Shown piece by piece: positions 40,001 to 55,400 of a stretch of 64,000 bases of DNA. The stretch's first letter is position 1, and the number at the start of each line of letters is the position of its first letter. The stretch comes from Misgurnus anguillicaudatus. Lineage: Eukaryota > Chordata > Actinopteri > Cypriniformes > Cobitidae. The notes below the pieces were generated by a model. It searched no databases, was not told the origin of the DNA, and saw nothing but the letters and a program-made list of their open reading frames with translations. The position numbers and the translations under genes were made by a program. Location of the stretch: the NCBI RefSeq assembly GCF_027580225.2, contig NC_073351.2:5498501-5562500 (forward strand). Reading direction: 5' to 3'.

Positions 40001-43000
40001 ACTGAAATAAATGTAAGAGCTGTCCAAACTCAAAATAACTTGCACTGACATATTTTAAAATACATCAGGGCCCTTTGTTGTGCCTAAAGATACAAGTAAT
40101 GTTTTTAGTAAGGCATATTTGTTAAAACTAGATTTATTTCCTAATTAAACTAAGGCCTAATCCTGATTTAAGCTAATCTCTGTCCAGGAAACCACCCCTT
40201 AATCAACCAACTATAGAGCTAGACTTTTTTGCAAACCATTGTGATATGCATATTGCGATTTGCACATGTGTGATCCTTTATAATTCAATATATTTGATTT
40301 GTTAAACTACTGTAAATGCAACAGATATGATCTAAAAATGATTGTACACTACAGTTTAGATGTAAACTAAACTAAATGAAATTCAGTTTTGAATTTTAAA
40401 ACAGAAAATGAGCTGAAATGAGTGAGCTAATCACATGTGACTTTTTCTGTTTCAGTATTTGAGATGAATATATGAATGCATGACAGTTTATTTACATGAG
40501 GAGCTTTGTCTCTCGGGCAGTATACATTCAGAATGAGGTCATCGCTAAGGGACTCAATCTCAAGTGACTCCACAACAACACTGCATGCACAATGCATCAG
40601 CCAAAGACATTACACCTGTACATCTAAAACACTGCTTTTACTTTTAATAATGCTTTTTCTTGTTTATTTAGACTGAAATATGAAAAAATAGGTAACGGAT
40701 GCAACAAAACTTCAAATATTTTTCATTTATAATGCTTTCATTTAATGCACAGTTTGATAAAAACAACAACTTTAACAGCACTGAGAGGTAGAGATCACAC
40801 TCACAGCACATACTGAAAACAAGTCTGCAATTCTTTATTATATGTTTTTTAAAGAACAATGTTTGTCTTCCTGACATAGTTTGCATGCAAACACTTGAAC
40901 TCTAACAGATGTCTTATTGCATGCAGTACAGTGCCATGCAAAGGCAGATGCAGTAACCGTACATAGTCTAAAGGACTAGGTTTTAGTCAAAGACTTGAAA
41001 ACTTTTTATTTGTTTCAGTGTTGGCACAGTAGATGGATTTGTTAAAGGGCACATATTAGTCAAAATCCACTTTACAAGGTGTTTGGACATAAATGTGTGT
41101 TGGCAGTGTGTGAACACAACCCTACAATGAAAAACAAATCACCATTTCCTTATTTTTTAATCCCCAATGTCTCATTAGACATGCCGTGTTAATTATCTTG
41201 TTAATGTGATGTCACACTGATAAAGTCCCACCCACAGCCACTGACTGACTGGTTTATTTTACAACAAAAAGCTTTTCTAAATGTGTTTTATAGCATGTTG
41301 TAGCGCTAATACGGCTAAAGATACTATTGTTCCAGACTGTATTCACAGGAATCAGATATATTTTTAACCTAAAGCGCGCACAGTCTCTTTGCGTAAGGGA
41401 GTGAGGAGCTGTAGCTCATTTGCATTTAAAAGGTACACACATGAAAACGGCACTTTTTTGTAATTGGGGCATCTTGGGCATGCTATAACAAAATTATATG
41501 TGGGGTATTTTGAGCTGAAACTTCACAGGCATATTCAAGGCACCCTTGAAACTCATATTACATCTTGTAAAATGGGCAAAATAGATGCCCTTTAAAATAG
41601 GAGCGATTTAGATTTAGTACTGTTTAGATTTAGACTAAACAGTAATCAGATCCCTTTTAATTGTTTAGTTTGATATTGCTAGTATAGTGTTATCGTCATG
41701 CACGTCTCACCTTCTCCACCATGCGCCTCAGCGTGTTAATGTTTCTGATCCACCAGCCGACTCCCACCGCTCGGAGCTCGGACCACTGCGGATCTCCCCT
41801 CTGCATGGCAGGAATCATGTTCAGCATCTCCTCTTCGGCTTCGGAGTGAAACGCCCAGGCGAAGTGACATGTCGACACGCCTACGACGAATAAAACTGTG
41901 TCACAAGTGTGTCTGCAGGCAGCTGCTAGGCTTTGGTAGAAGTGTGTATAGGTGAGCGTATGTTACCTTGATGCAGAAGCTGTAACCTGTAGAGGGGCGG
42001 CAGTGAGGTCAGCAGACAGGTGTGTAACCTCATGGCCAGCAGGTAACGTAGACCACACTCATCTAGAGCCTCTCCACCTGGACACAAACACATCAAGATT
42101 TTTCGATAAGCTATTGATAGTAACTACGGTATACTGTCCATTCAAGCCCACCTATTACAAAGTACACGTTAATGAACACAAATTCCATTGGCCAATATGG
42201 AAATGCACCTAAGACATGCTTTTTTGGGCTTTAAATAATGGCACAAATAGCAGTATATTGAAATGCACAAACCTTAGTAATTCACGTTGCGTGATTTATT
42301 TAAATAGTCTACTGAATATTTTCAATTCGATCGCATTACACAGCACAAATATATTGAACACTTATGAGAAGTCTGATGTTATATTGATTATTCCTACAAA
42401 ATAAACACACACACAAATGTAACATCCTGTCTGGCCCTGAACATTTCTCCTTCATCTCAGCTCCACCATTGACAAGAACACTGTGTTATGGTTTAGTGCT
42501 AAAAAGACTAAATAAAAAAGATCTCAGCTATAGGTAACATGGATAAGTCCTGATATATTTACTGTTAAAAATGAATAATAATACCAAGGCTTTTCTGGAG
42601 ACTTAACCTTTGCTATAAATATAAATAGATTATTATGGTTCTCTGTTCATGAACTTGGTTAACCCCTTTAACATACACTCTAAAAAATTTGCTGTAATTT
42701 TGCAGCTGGTTGCCAGTAACTTACTGTAGAAGATAAAGTCAAAAAATGTTTCATGTTCATTTAACTTTGAACAAAATGTTGCCAGTAAATAACATAAATG
42801 TAAAATCTAGAGTAAGTTACTGGCAGCTAGTTGCCAGTAATACCCATTAATACTGTAATTTCTACAGAGGTTTTTTGCAGTGTACAGCAACAGATGTGTA
42901 GTCAACACACAAAGTGCATAATTTGTCTTCTGGAGGCAAAACTAATATCATAATGAGTGAAAAGGACGTGTTTTTCTAATAAATAATTCAAGACAGCAAT

Positions 43001-46000
43001 GTAATAAATTAATTCAAATGCAATTTCAGAAGTCATTAAATGTAATGATGGACATATTTGGTCTAGAGAAAAAAAACATGTGAATGTGGCCTGTACAGTA
43101 AATTTGCATATGCATACCACATCTTGATAACCTCAGAGACTCCTCAAATTAACTAGATACGAGGGTTGGACAATAATTCAATATAAATATATTTTGCGGT
43201 ATATTTTTTCTTTCAATAATATGTATATAATATGATTTTTTCTGTCCAACTATCTTATGTAACATTACACAGGGCTTTTCGCAGAAATGTGTTAGTTAGG
43301 GGCGGGCCGGGGTAATCAAAGGGGCGGGGCATTTGTGTTATGATGAAAATTATTTTTTTATTTACAACACTCAAATAAAACTTAGTTTTGAAGAAACTAT
43401 GACAGAAAATGAACACATACTAGATTATAAATGACTTAAATGTTTTACTTCTAATGCGAATAGCTGCGTGATGAAGTAAAACTTCTGGCGAACGATGATA
43501 GATAGCGCAAAAATTGTAAAAACTGATTATTTCCCAATATTAATTACGTTGAGTGTAACTACTGTTGCATGTAAATAATGCACATAAATAGCGTGCAAGA
43601 GCACTCAACAATTATATCAAATAAACAGGCACGTGCAACCTAGCTAGCAGGTTGCTCAAACAACAAAATCACCAGCTAACTTACTTTAAATTTGCAAGAA
43701 CTATAGACGAATACAATAGCAGGCTTAAATAAACCCCAAAACATAAGTCCACTTACAGTTGTCACGGACACGCGTTTTATCAACTGGCTATCCTCCAGAC
43801 ATGACGACCATGTCTTTATCTCATTTCGGCCGTGTGGCGCACGTGCACGCTCACGGTGTGAAGTGCGTCCACGCTATTCTCCGAGATGTTTTATCAACTG
43901 GCTAGTTATCCTCCAGAAAGTGACTGTCCGGACCACGTCTTTCTCATTTCGGCCATGTGGCGCACGTGCCCGCTCGCGATGTAAAAAGCGTCTGCGCTAT
44001 TCTTTGAGATGCACTTGACTGCCTTTTTTGAACAACCTAGTTAAGGCGGTAGGGTTTCCCAGCTTAGGCGGGCCGCCTAAACTGAAAAGTGCTGCGGAAA
44101 ACCCTGTTACATAGCGTACTACCCAAGTGTGCCTCATAAGCCTTGAAAAGTGAAGCCTCTGGCTCTTTGATCACCCCTGTTGGCTGGCTGCAGTACAAGT
44201 CATAACCCCGCCCTCTCCATTCAAACGAATGGGACTCTGCTCTAAATTAAAAAAATATTTACACTTCCAATAAAAGTTTCCAAAAGATGGTTTTGGTCCT
44301 TTTAGGTAGTTGTTTTCACGCTGATATATGTTCAAGTGTTCATTATTGTGGTAAGTTTCATTTTAGCTTATAATTTAATGCTATAGAAATGGGGCGTGTC
44401 GTTATGAGTGGCGTGGTTGAATTGGTCGAGCGAGCGTTTAGGCGGAAGTTTGATACCGTGGCTCCGCCTCTGGCTCCACGGACGATTCCTTCTGCGCATG
44501 CCTTGGCTCCAAACTGACGTTTTTACGTAACATGGCGGCGACCGTGGTCGGACATTTTTGGCTTCAATTCATTACAATGGTCGGAGGCGACGTCGCGTCG
44601 TTTATCTTTTTTACAGTCTATGGTACTACCATTCAAAAGTTTTAGAGTTACTTTCACTTAGACTATTTATTTATTTTTTTCCATATATCACTATAAATGT
44701 AAATTGATCAAAACTACGTAACTAAAAAAAGTCAATACTGTGACTAAAGAAATAGCTGCATTACAGCATTTATCACAAACATTTATCACTGACTGATGTT
44801 TAGGTGCACCTTATTTTTATTATATTAAATATGAACCTTAAAGTCTTATGTTTATTAAACAGTGAGTTTACATTTAATTTTATATGAAGGCTAAATACAA
44901 AATATAGATTAACATTAATTTATTTATATCATTTTTATTTCTTACTGTAAATATAATATTGTTTTTTTTTTAGAAGGTGGCTTCATGAGCAAATTTATTT
45001 GTTCAGAAGTTTGTAGGTAAAGACATTTGTTACGTGCATTCTTTGCAGTTTATCCCAAGAATTTTTTAACATTAACACCGTTATCAGATTTATACCGTAT
45101 CGGGTCAAATTTAGAATTATATAGGTCATATCGTCCAGCCCTACTAGATGTTTTTTTTACTAGTTATCCGCAGATCTCTACCCTGCAGCATTTACAACAA
45201 AAGTGTGCAATATTTTCCATGTTAAAATACTTTCACCTGTTTTATAGTAATGTGCATAGACACCTAGTCTAAGTAAGTAGGTATACTACCAACTAGTAAG
45301 TAGGTCATTTGTAGGTCAATTTAAACAAAAACTAAAGTGTAAACATTTGTCTCTTATAAAACACTGCAAAACTCAAAGTCAAAATGCTAAAAGAAAAACA
45401 TTTATTTCTGCAATTTCATTTAGTGGCAGTAATTGCGGCAAAAGGGCAGATTTGAAATATATATCTGGAATGACATGAAGGAAGTACATTTTGAGTGCGC
45501 TATTCCTTTGAAGTTGATGTTGGAAGTTAAACTCACCCGAGTACTGCTTTTCCATGGGTCCTGCTACTTCAGCACTGGTGGTTGCCACGGTATCGGCGAG
45601 AGCCACAAGGAACATCTGCTCGAGACGTGTGAGTCCAGGCAAACTGGAGTGCATGAGATGAGAAGACAGCACCTGCGCATGCTCGGGGCCAAAGTATGTG
45701 GGGCCGTACTGCGACAGGTTAATCACACGAGACTTCTTTTCCGGCTTTTCCGCGGCAAAGCTCACAAAGTCGTCTGTGGTGACGGCCTGAACCTGAAACA
45801 GGTCGGCGTACTGATCCTCTGACAGTTTCTGCGTCTCGAGCTCCGCCCCCTTTCCGGCTTTTCCTGCCTCTTCTCCAGGTTTAAAGGAGGTGTCTTGGTC
45901 AGCGGACAGAAGGGCGTATAGAGGAAGCGGCGGGATAGAGTTGATTTCGGTGTAATCACGCCCACCTTCTCGTCCAGCAACGATGGTGTCTTTTGCCGTG

Positions 46001-48066
46001 CTGCCTGACACACTGATGGTTCGGGAAAGGTGTCGCCTAGCGCCACCTTCACCCGCCTCCACATCCCTCACTACGGCAACTTCCCCGGCAATGCACTTGA
46101 CCAGGTGGGCCAAGATGGCCTTGGCCCGTTTCACCCTTCCTAGGTCCATAAGCTCCAGCAGCTGTGTCGGATGGTACTGTGGGAGGGTGGGCGAAATAGA
46201 GTGTGCTGCCTCAAACAAACCTCCATCTTGAATCACAGCCGGGGGGCGCAGCGCATCATCGATTCCAACCCCACCCTCGAACACACTCTTAGATCGCCCT
46301 CGACCCTCGTCTGGTGAAAAGATGCCGTTGTCTTCAGAGTCCTCTATTTTTTCATCCTGCCTCCACTGTGCATAAACCTGCATCTCGCAGTCCATGCCCA
46401 CCACCAGGATGCCATCACGCACCCAGGAAAGAGACACCGGCAGAGACGGAGTGCCGTCCACAGAAGAGACAAGGTTTACTGACCTTAACAGCACCCAGCG
46501 AGAGCGAATCCCCTGCTTTATACTGCCACCAAGAGGCAGAGTGACCGCCATGCCGTCCTTTACCCCCGTCTGCTCGGTGACGACCCCTGAGATGCGCCCA
46601 TACATGAGAATGTGTGATCCGACCCCAACCGTCAGGATGTGCGACCCATCTTCCTTAGAAAGCCAGTCCAGGTGGACAAAGTGTTTGATATTCGGGCTGT
46701 CTTTGGTTACAAACAGATCCGACTTGCTGTACACAACCAAGTTGCTATCGACGCTAACACGTTGATCTAGCATTTTCGCAGGTTTGCAAAAATCATCAAG
46801 GTGAATGGTCTGTTCGAGCACCCACTCTGAGCCACCTGTCGATTCGCACTCGTAGGTCGACACAAGCATGGAGAAGTCCTGAGGCGCCCCATATTCGTCC
46901 CCAGATGATATCTGTTTGAATGACACTGCGAGTCGGCCCGTGTAAGAACAGCTGACCGCGACGGGTCGGCCTGGAACAGACACGGAGCTGTTGTTGTCTT
47001 CTTCATCTTTCAACAGACTCCAGGGCTCCCAGCGATACGAGCGTGATTCCTCGGGGTTCGGTGCTGACGGGTCCATATCCACCCCACAGCGCCAGAATCT
47101 GACACGCCCATCAGAACAGGTGGTCACAACCAGGTATGGTGCCAAACATACAGGGTAGATGGACGAGGAGCTCAAATGACCTTTGAAAACACAAACCATC
47201 AAAAGTTTTACAAAACAGCATTATTAAATATATACAAACATTTATTTATAGTGCATTCTTTTTATTGTATGTAAAGAATTTATGATACATGCAATGTTAA
47301 AAAATAAACAATATATGACAAAGACCCATGGTGTTTGCCATGTTATGGTCATATGACCAAGCGAACAACGGCAAAACAAACTATTACTAACGATATCGTT
47401 CATTAATTACGTGTAAAACTCCAAGCTAACAGCACATGTAAGAGAGAACATACCGGCAGAGGGTGTGGCTCTAATAAGCTCCACCCCCAGGGGCAGGTCT
47501 AACCGCTGACTGTAGACCAGTTTTGAGCTCAGGATGAGTTTGCTGGCAGACTGCAGGTTGGCAGAAGAGGATGAGCGGGGCAGTGGACTTTGACCTGGAG
47601 TTATCTCAGGAGATGAGTCAGCGTTCATCTGACTGGAAGGAACCGTCAGCTTGTTCTGAAATACGAAGTCATTCACCGGCTCTTCTAAACGGGTTAGAAA
47701 GATAAAAAATCAGAAAAAAAACAGATCAATAATATAAGATTTTACATTTTATGAAAAAAATGTGTTTCGGATCAAACAGATTCTCCTTATTGCCTTTAGA
47801 TGTCACAGACAACAATCAAACATAACAGAAAGACAGACAGACAGAAAGACAAATGAGGAAGACACACAGGCAGGTAGACAAACAGACAGATGATGACAGA
47901 CAGACAGACAGACAGACAGACCATGAAGACACACAGGCAGACAGACAGACAGACCATAAGGAAACACAGAGGCAGCTAGACGTTTGACACAGACAGACAG
48001 ACAGACAGACAGAAAGACTAACGATGAAGACACACAGGCAGGTAGACAGACAGACAGACAGATGAT

Positions 48067-48101
<35 letters not shown>

Positions 48102-49394
48102 TAACGATGAAGACACACAGGCAGGTAGACAGACAGACAGACAGACAATGACAGACAGACAGACAGACAGACCAACAAAGACACACAGACAGACAGAAAG
48201 ACTAATGATGAAGACACACAGGCAGACAGACAGACCATAAAGACACAAAGGCAGCTAGACATTTGACAACAGACAGACAGACCATAAAGACACACAGGCA
48301 GCTAGACATTTGACAACAGACAGACAGACAGACATTTGACAACAGACAGACAGACAGACAGACAGAAAGACTAACGATTAAGACACACAGGCAGCTAGAC
48401 ATTTGACAACAGACAGACAGACCATAAAGACACACAGGCAGCTAGACATTTGACAACAGACAGACAGACAGACCATAAAGACACACAGGCAGACAGACAT
48501 CTGACAACAGACAGACAGACAGACAGACCATAAGGACACACAGAGGCAGCTAGACATTTGACACAGACAGACAGACAGACAGACAGACAGACCAATGATG
48601 AAGACAAACAGACAGATAGAACATGAAGACACACATGCAGGTAGAAAGATGACAACAGACAGACAGATAGACCAACAATGAAGACAGACAGACAAACAGA
48701 CAGATGACAGACAGACAGACAAACCATGAAGTCACACAGGCAACTAGACATTTTAAAACAGACAGAGAGATCATAAAGACACAAAGGTAGACAGACACAC
48801 AGACAAGGAAGACAAACAGGCAGGTAGACAGACAGACAGACAGACGAAGATAGACAAACAGGCCAACGATGAAGACACACAGACCATGAAGACAGACAGA
48901 CAGATGATGACGACCGACAGACACACACACCAACAATAAAGACAGACAGAACATGAAGACACACATGCAGGTAGAAAGATGACAACAGACAGACAGATAG
49001 ACCAATGATGAAGACATACAGACAGACAGACAGACAGACAAACAAACAAACCATCAAGTCACACAGGAAGCTAGACATTTTAAAACAGACAGACAGACAG
49101 ACCATAAAGACACACAGACAGACAGACAGACACACAGACGAGGAAGACAAACAGGCAGGTAGACAGATAGACAGAGGAAGATAGACAGACAGACCAACAA
49201 TAAAGACAAGACAGAACATGACACACATGCAGGTAGAAAGATGACAACAGACAGACCAACGATGCAGACAGACAGACAGACAGACAGATAAACCATGAAG
49301 TCACACAGGCAGCTAGACATTTTAAAACAGACAGACAGACCATGAAGACACACAGGCAGACAGACACACAGACGAGGAAGACACACAGGCAGGT

Positions 49395-49434
<40 letters not shown>

Positions 49435-52400
49435 GGACAGACAAAGACAGACAGACAGGCCAACGATGAAGACACACAGACCATGAAGACAGACAGACAG
49501 TAAGACAGATAGACCAACGATGAAGACAGACAGACAGACAGAAGATGACAGACAGACAGACAAACCATGAAGTCACACAGGAAGCTAGACATTTTAAAAC
49601 AGACAGACAGACAGACCATGAAGACACACAAGCAGACAGAAAGGCAGGCAGGCAGGTAGACAGACAGACAGACAGGCCAACGATGAAGACACACACACCA
49701 TGAAGACAGACAGACAGACCAACGATGAAGACAGACAGAACATGAAGACACATAGGCAGGTAGACAGATGACAACAGACAGACAGACAGACAGACGGACC
49801 ATAAAGACACACAGGCAGACAGACACACAGACGATGAAGACACACAGGCAGGTAGACAGACAGACAGACCAACGATGAAGACACACACTTCATGAAGACA
49901 GACAGACAGACCAACGATGAAGACAGACAGAACATGAAGACACACAGGCAGGTAGACAGATGACAACAGACAGACGGACAGACAGACCATGAAGACACAC
50001 AGGCACACAGACACACAGATGAGGAAGACACACAGGCAGGTAGACAGACAGACAGATAGACAAAGACATACAGGCCGATCATGAAGACACACAGGCAGAC
50101 AGACACACAGACGAGGAAGAAACACAGGCAGGTAGACAGACAGACAGACAGGCCAACGATGAAGACACACACACCATGAAGACAGACAGACAGACCAACG
50201 ATGAAGACAGACAGAACAAGAAGACACACATGCAGGTAGAAAGATGACAACAGACAGACAGATGAAGACAGACAGTTAGGGAGACAGATGACAACAGACT
50301 GACAGGCAGATTGACAGACCAACGATGAAGACAGACAGACAGACCATGAAGACACACAGGCAGGTAGCCGGATGACAACAGACAGACAAACAGACAAATT
50401 ATGACAGACAGACACACAGGCAGGTAGACAGATGGCAACAGACAGACCGAAGATTACTACAGACAGACAGACAGACAATAAAAACACACAAGCAGGCGCA
50501 CAGATGAGAATAGACAGACGGACAGACAGACAGGTTTGCAGATGATGCAGGCAGGCAGACAGACACACATGTAGATAGACAGCCATGCGAACAGCTGCAA
50601 TTTGTGAAGCTCCTTAAAAAAGCAGGACATAATTTCTCATTAAACGAGGTCTCTGTAAATAATTTCCATCTCTGAGAGGAAGTCAGTATTTAATATCAGC
50701 TTTCCATTCATGAGATTCTTTTTTAGTTCCCTTTATAAGCAGACAGCTGACAGCCCCGTCATCATCATACGCACCCACACACGCCTGCACTGAACGCAGA
50801 TGAAGATGCCACATCTGCAACACCGAGTTACGATTCACATCCTTCTCGATCACCACCAGGAAAAACTTCTCAGAGAACGGAGGAGGCTGATACTCTACAA
50901 CATAACATCAATCAATGGAACATACAAACAGACCACACAATCTTCATCAGAGGAAATAATCAAAATAAAGAGGAGGCTGCTTGTACCTTCTGCTGATGGA
51001 AAACTGGTTCTGGTGAAATCTGGAATGTCTTCATGAGGTTTATATCCCAGAATAAAATCCTCCTGAAACACGTGGAGCAGCTGCGTGTTTGAACCACACT
51101 AAGGAAACAAAAACACACACACAAAATATTTACAACAAACACAATTATATTAAATAAAGGGCATGCAAAAAGCAATCAGATCTCCAGAGGATAAGCAAAG
51201 TGCACACACATATGAACACCTGTAAGCTTCACCTGGTTAGTGATGATATCCAGCTCTATAATGCAGCCGGGTCGTGCGGTGGACTGCTGACTTACGATGT
51301 TGAACACTTCACCCACAAGTTTCTATCACAAACCAGAGACCAACACAAATGAGATACATCATGCTATAAAAAATAAAGGATATTACTAGGGTCAGAAGTC
51401 AACTCACAGAAGTTTCTGGGTCAGAGAGCTCATCCAGCAGTTTGCGGGCATCCACCACGGCCTGATACAGACGGAGGTTCTTACCATCAGACGCCACAAA
51501 GCACGCACTTGCCGAGTTACAATACGTTCCTGATGGAGAAACACACAACCTTTCATTATAATTAATCCTGTTTACATAGTTTGTGAGGCTATTATAAGGA
51601 ACATCTGCATTGTTAAACTCACCGAGCACTGAGCTGGGTATAAGAGTTGGCAGCCAGGCCACGTTGGAGAAGGCAGAAGTGTGAAGCGAGTTAATTCGCG
51701 CTAGCTCGGACACGCCTCCCGTGCAGGAGAGCGGGCCGATGTGATCGACTCTCCACAGGATCAGCTCGCTGTAGATAGCGTTCGGGTCGTGGAAAGTACG
51801 CGTGGCCGCGTTACGCAGCTGTTTACGCGAGACGCCTCTCATTGGCCGGGCGGGCTGTATGGGCACGCCCTCGTCAACGCTATCCGGCCCAGAGGGCGGA
51901 GTCAGCAGTGCGTTGTGATGCGATGAAGTCAGCAGCAAGGGAAGGACCGTGTGACAAGCCAAATCGTTGAGGTGGAAACGATGTCCGCAGTAACGGAACT
52001 TGTGCGAAACCGTGAGGACGTTTGAGAAGGCGGACTTCTCTGCAAATGTGACGGCCCATTGGTTGAGCGATCCGTCCACGTGTTTGGACACCATCATGAC
52101 GGCAGGGCCGATGACGGCGGCGAGGGAATGTCCGAGCGACCCGAGCCCGGCGGATGCGGAGGCGCTCTGAGGTACGCGACCTTCACTTCTCTTTTCCTCC
52201 AGAGCAGCGTAGCTCTCTCGCTCGGTGAACGTGCACGCGTACATCATGATGTTCTTACTCAGGGAGTTTGCATCGCCTGTGGGGAACGCCACCGGGATTC
52301 GAGAAGAGAATGATACCTGGGAAAGAGAATAGATAATGTATTAGACAGATTTATAGTTATGCAACTCCTAGTGATCAATCAACATTCAACCAATGTCTGA

Positions 52401-55400
52401 ATATTTTTCCTTCATCCTACCTGAACCTGCCTGAAGATCCCAGGTATGAACTCATCCAGGTACTTGACGTGCCAGACGAGGAAGGAGCCGTCGTTGGGAT
52501 GGATGGTGAAGAGCATGTCAGGACTCTTGTTCCACTCCAGGATAAGAGTTTCTAGTTTACGATCCAGCAGAACGGAAGGCAGAGGAACGCTGCTGTTCGA
52601 ACCCGGAGACGAGGCTTTGGTACTTCCCTCCTGGTCGGCCTCCTCGTGTTCAGATGAGCCTCTATCAGACATCTCATCCAGATCTACACCACACACAAAC
52701 CACATCACGTATCAATACAAGAGCAGTGTGTTTGCACTTAGGGCTGTCACAATGATTAAATCATCTTTTCTTTGCGATTGTTTGACCTCATCTCGATGTT
52801 TTTAGATCACCGCAATGATTGCACATCTCTCTAAAAAACACAAGGGGGAGCTGTAGTTTTTTAAATATATATTCATTAAAGGTGTAGCGGAGGATTTTCT
52901 CGAATTTTACAGAAGAACCGCCTTCTCCACTTTTAAAAAAAATGCAATTGTGCAACACTCCTGATTGACAACTAGGAGTACCAATAGTCTTGATGATCCA
53001 CCCGGAAAAAGAAAATCCTCTGCAATACGTTTAAATAATTACTTTCAAGTATGTGTTATGTGTATTTTCTGCCAGGTAAAACTTGCAAAAGATTTATTTT
53101 AAATAATCACAACAATGTGTGAAAAATATTTCATAAAAAAATATGATAATTAAATGTCAAAGCAATAAAACAGACAATAATTGTCATAATCGTCACAATT
53201 TATTATACAATTATCATAAAAAAAAAATTTATCAGCCAAAATTTCATAATCGTGACAGCCCTATTTCAACTTTTATTTTTAACCAAGTGAGGCAGATGTT
53301 AAACATGCAATACACCCATAACATGCAACGTGTCAGTACCAAAGTCAAACTTTGTTGTCATCTCCTGCTCGAATTCCTCGGCGGCCTGCTCCATGTGCTG
53401 TTCGGAAAGCTTACGCAGCTGTTGCATGAACAGATCCATGGAAGTGGTAAAGCTGAGATCTTTATTATTCAGCCAGTGAACCACAAACCCTCCGCTGGCG
53501 TCGTCAGAGAAGATGCCTGATCCGGCCAGGGCTGCTGGGATATCTGATGACAGAGAGAACCGTCACAATGCTGCCTGTAGCTGGGTTTCATCACACTGAT
53601 TTTATGGGCATTTTTAATTATCGCATAAAAAACTAGTGAATAAAAAGCCAAATTTAGAATAAAAGTCCATTAATTCGCAAAAAAGTTTTTATGCGCGAGC
53701 ATAAATATAAGGTGGATTTTTACGTAAGCGATAAAGAGTAAATGTGAATAGTGGGAGATAGAAACACATTTTCTCAATAAATTCTGACGTAGCGAACATT
53801 AAACCCACAGGACTGATCGTCTAGCTGTTTCCGCCTTCGTTGTCTTTACCATATATGTGGCTCAATGTCATCTTAATACCCTTGCTGCTAGTGCCTTCAT
53901 CAAAAATTCTGCATTTCTTCCTCTGTGCACAGCATTCAGTTTGGGAATTACAAGCTGCACTGCTAGTAAATTTATAACTTGCCCAATTGTAACTAAATGC
54001 AGTCCTGTCTCCATTTTCTATGCGTGCCTTATTTACTGTTGGTTACCAGTTACAAATACCACCTTTATACGTTCGAACAACTTTATGGACATGCACCCAA
54101 CTTGCATTTGTTTGTTTTAATGTTTCTGCGAATTAAAAAAAGATTTGATTGTGTGTGCATGTTTATGCACACATACTGTATGCGTGTGTGTACGCACCTG
54201 TGTTTGGGTTGATGCTGGCTGAGATGTGAAAGTGGCAGAGGGCGTTGGCGTGGTGCAAGATGTGTCGGTGGGCTTCGTGGGACCCCAGCTGGCTGGGCAG
54301 GAGCTCGGTGTGAGCCACCAGGGCGGATGATCTCCGGCGGCCCCTGCGCAGATGCTTGAGGTGGTGGATAGACTAAATTCAGAAACGGACCGTTATTACC
54401 ATCCTCAACACTCTCACACATGCTTCACTTTGTGCAGGACTTTGCAGAACTGGTTTAAGCTTTACATATTCTTCAAGCCTTGTGTGAAAGTTTGTCAGGT
54501 GGCATTAAATCTTTAAAGAGCCACCAACCTGGGTGTTTTCAGCAATATAAAAATAGTCTCTGGCGTTCCCAGAATGTGTCTGTAAAGTTTCAGCTCAAAA
54601 TACACCACAGATCTTTCATTATACGATGTTGAACATGGCCATTTGTGGCTGCAATGAAAAACAAGCTGTTTTTGTGTGTGTTTCTTTAAATGCAAAAAAA
54701 GCTTCTGTTCGAGCGCTTACACATGTGCTTTGGACTACATCAAAACATGTGTCTCTGGCAGAAGGTCGAACTACACACTCATAAAGCCGAGTCTTTGAGC
54801 GGTTATGGTTGGGGCGTAATCAATGGGTTGGGGCGTGACATCACATTGATAGGGGATCCCCAACAGCCTGTTTTGTGTGACTGTTGCGGTTAAACTTTAA
54901 AGGAGATTACACAAAGAAGAAGAGATGGATTTGTATAATAACAGGATTTTTCTGCACACACACTGGCGACTCATTTTCTGATAGAAACACATTTAAAAGT
55001 GTTTTTTTTAGTTGGGGGAGGGTTTTAAAAACATACTTTGTTTTGTTTAAAACACTTAAAGGGGATACATCATGAAATGTGACTTTTTCCATGTTTAAGT
55101 GCTATAATTGGGTCCCCAGTGCTTATATCAACATAGAAAATGTGAAAATGAACAACCCAGTAACTTAGTTTTGGTAAGCAAGCATGGGCCAAAAAATAGG
55201 TCATTGAAATCTGGCTCCCCTTGTGATGTCAGAAGGGGATAATACCACTGCCATTTAGTGCAAAGATCAGCCAATTTGCATTTTAAAGGACACGCCCTAA
55301 ACGGCAAATTTTTGCTCACACCTACAAAGTGGCAATTTTAACATGTTATAATTAATTATCTATATGATATTATGAGCTAGAACTTCACATATGTACGCTG

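Noticed and set aside
45433..46765. Plus-strand open frames of 80-130 codons opposite the largest dmxl2 exon
   Set aside because: Antisense shadows of the coding exon 45537-47180.
47803..50586. Long minus-strand open frames encoding cysteine/leucine/serine/valine-rich proteins
   Set aside because: They are translations of the CAGA minisatellite in several overlapping frames. No splice or promoter context, no domain, and the same motif appears in all frames.
47820..50600. CRISPR-like array
   Set aside because: The repeats are simple tetranucleotide-derived, without unique spacers, and lie in an intron of a vertebrate gene.
51741..52313. Plus-strand open frames opposite exon 51623-52316
   Set aside because: GC-rich antisense shadows of a real exon.
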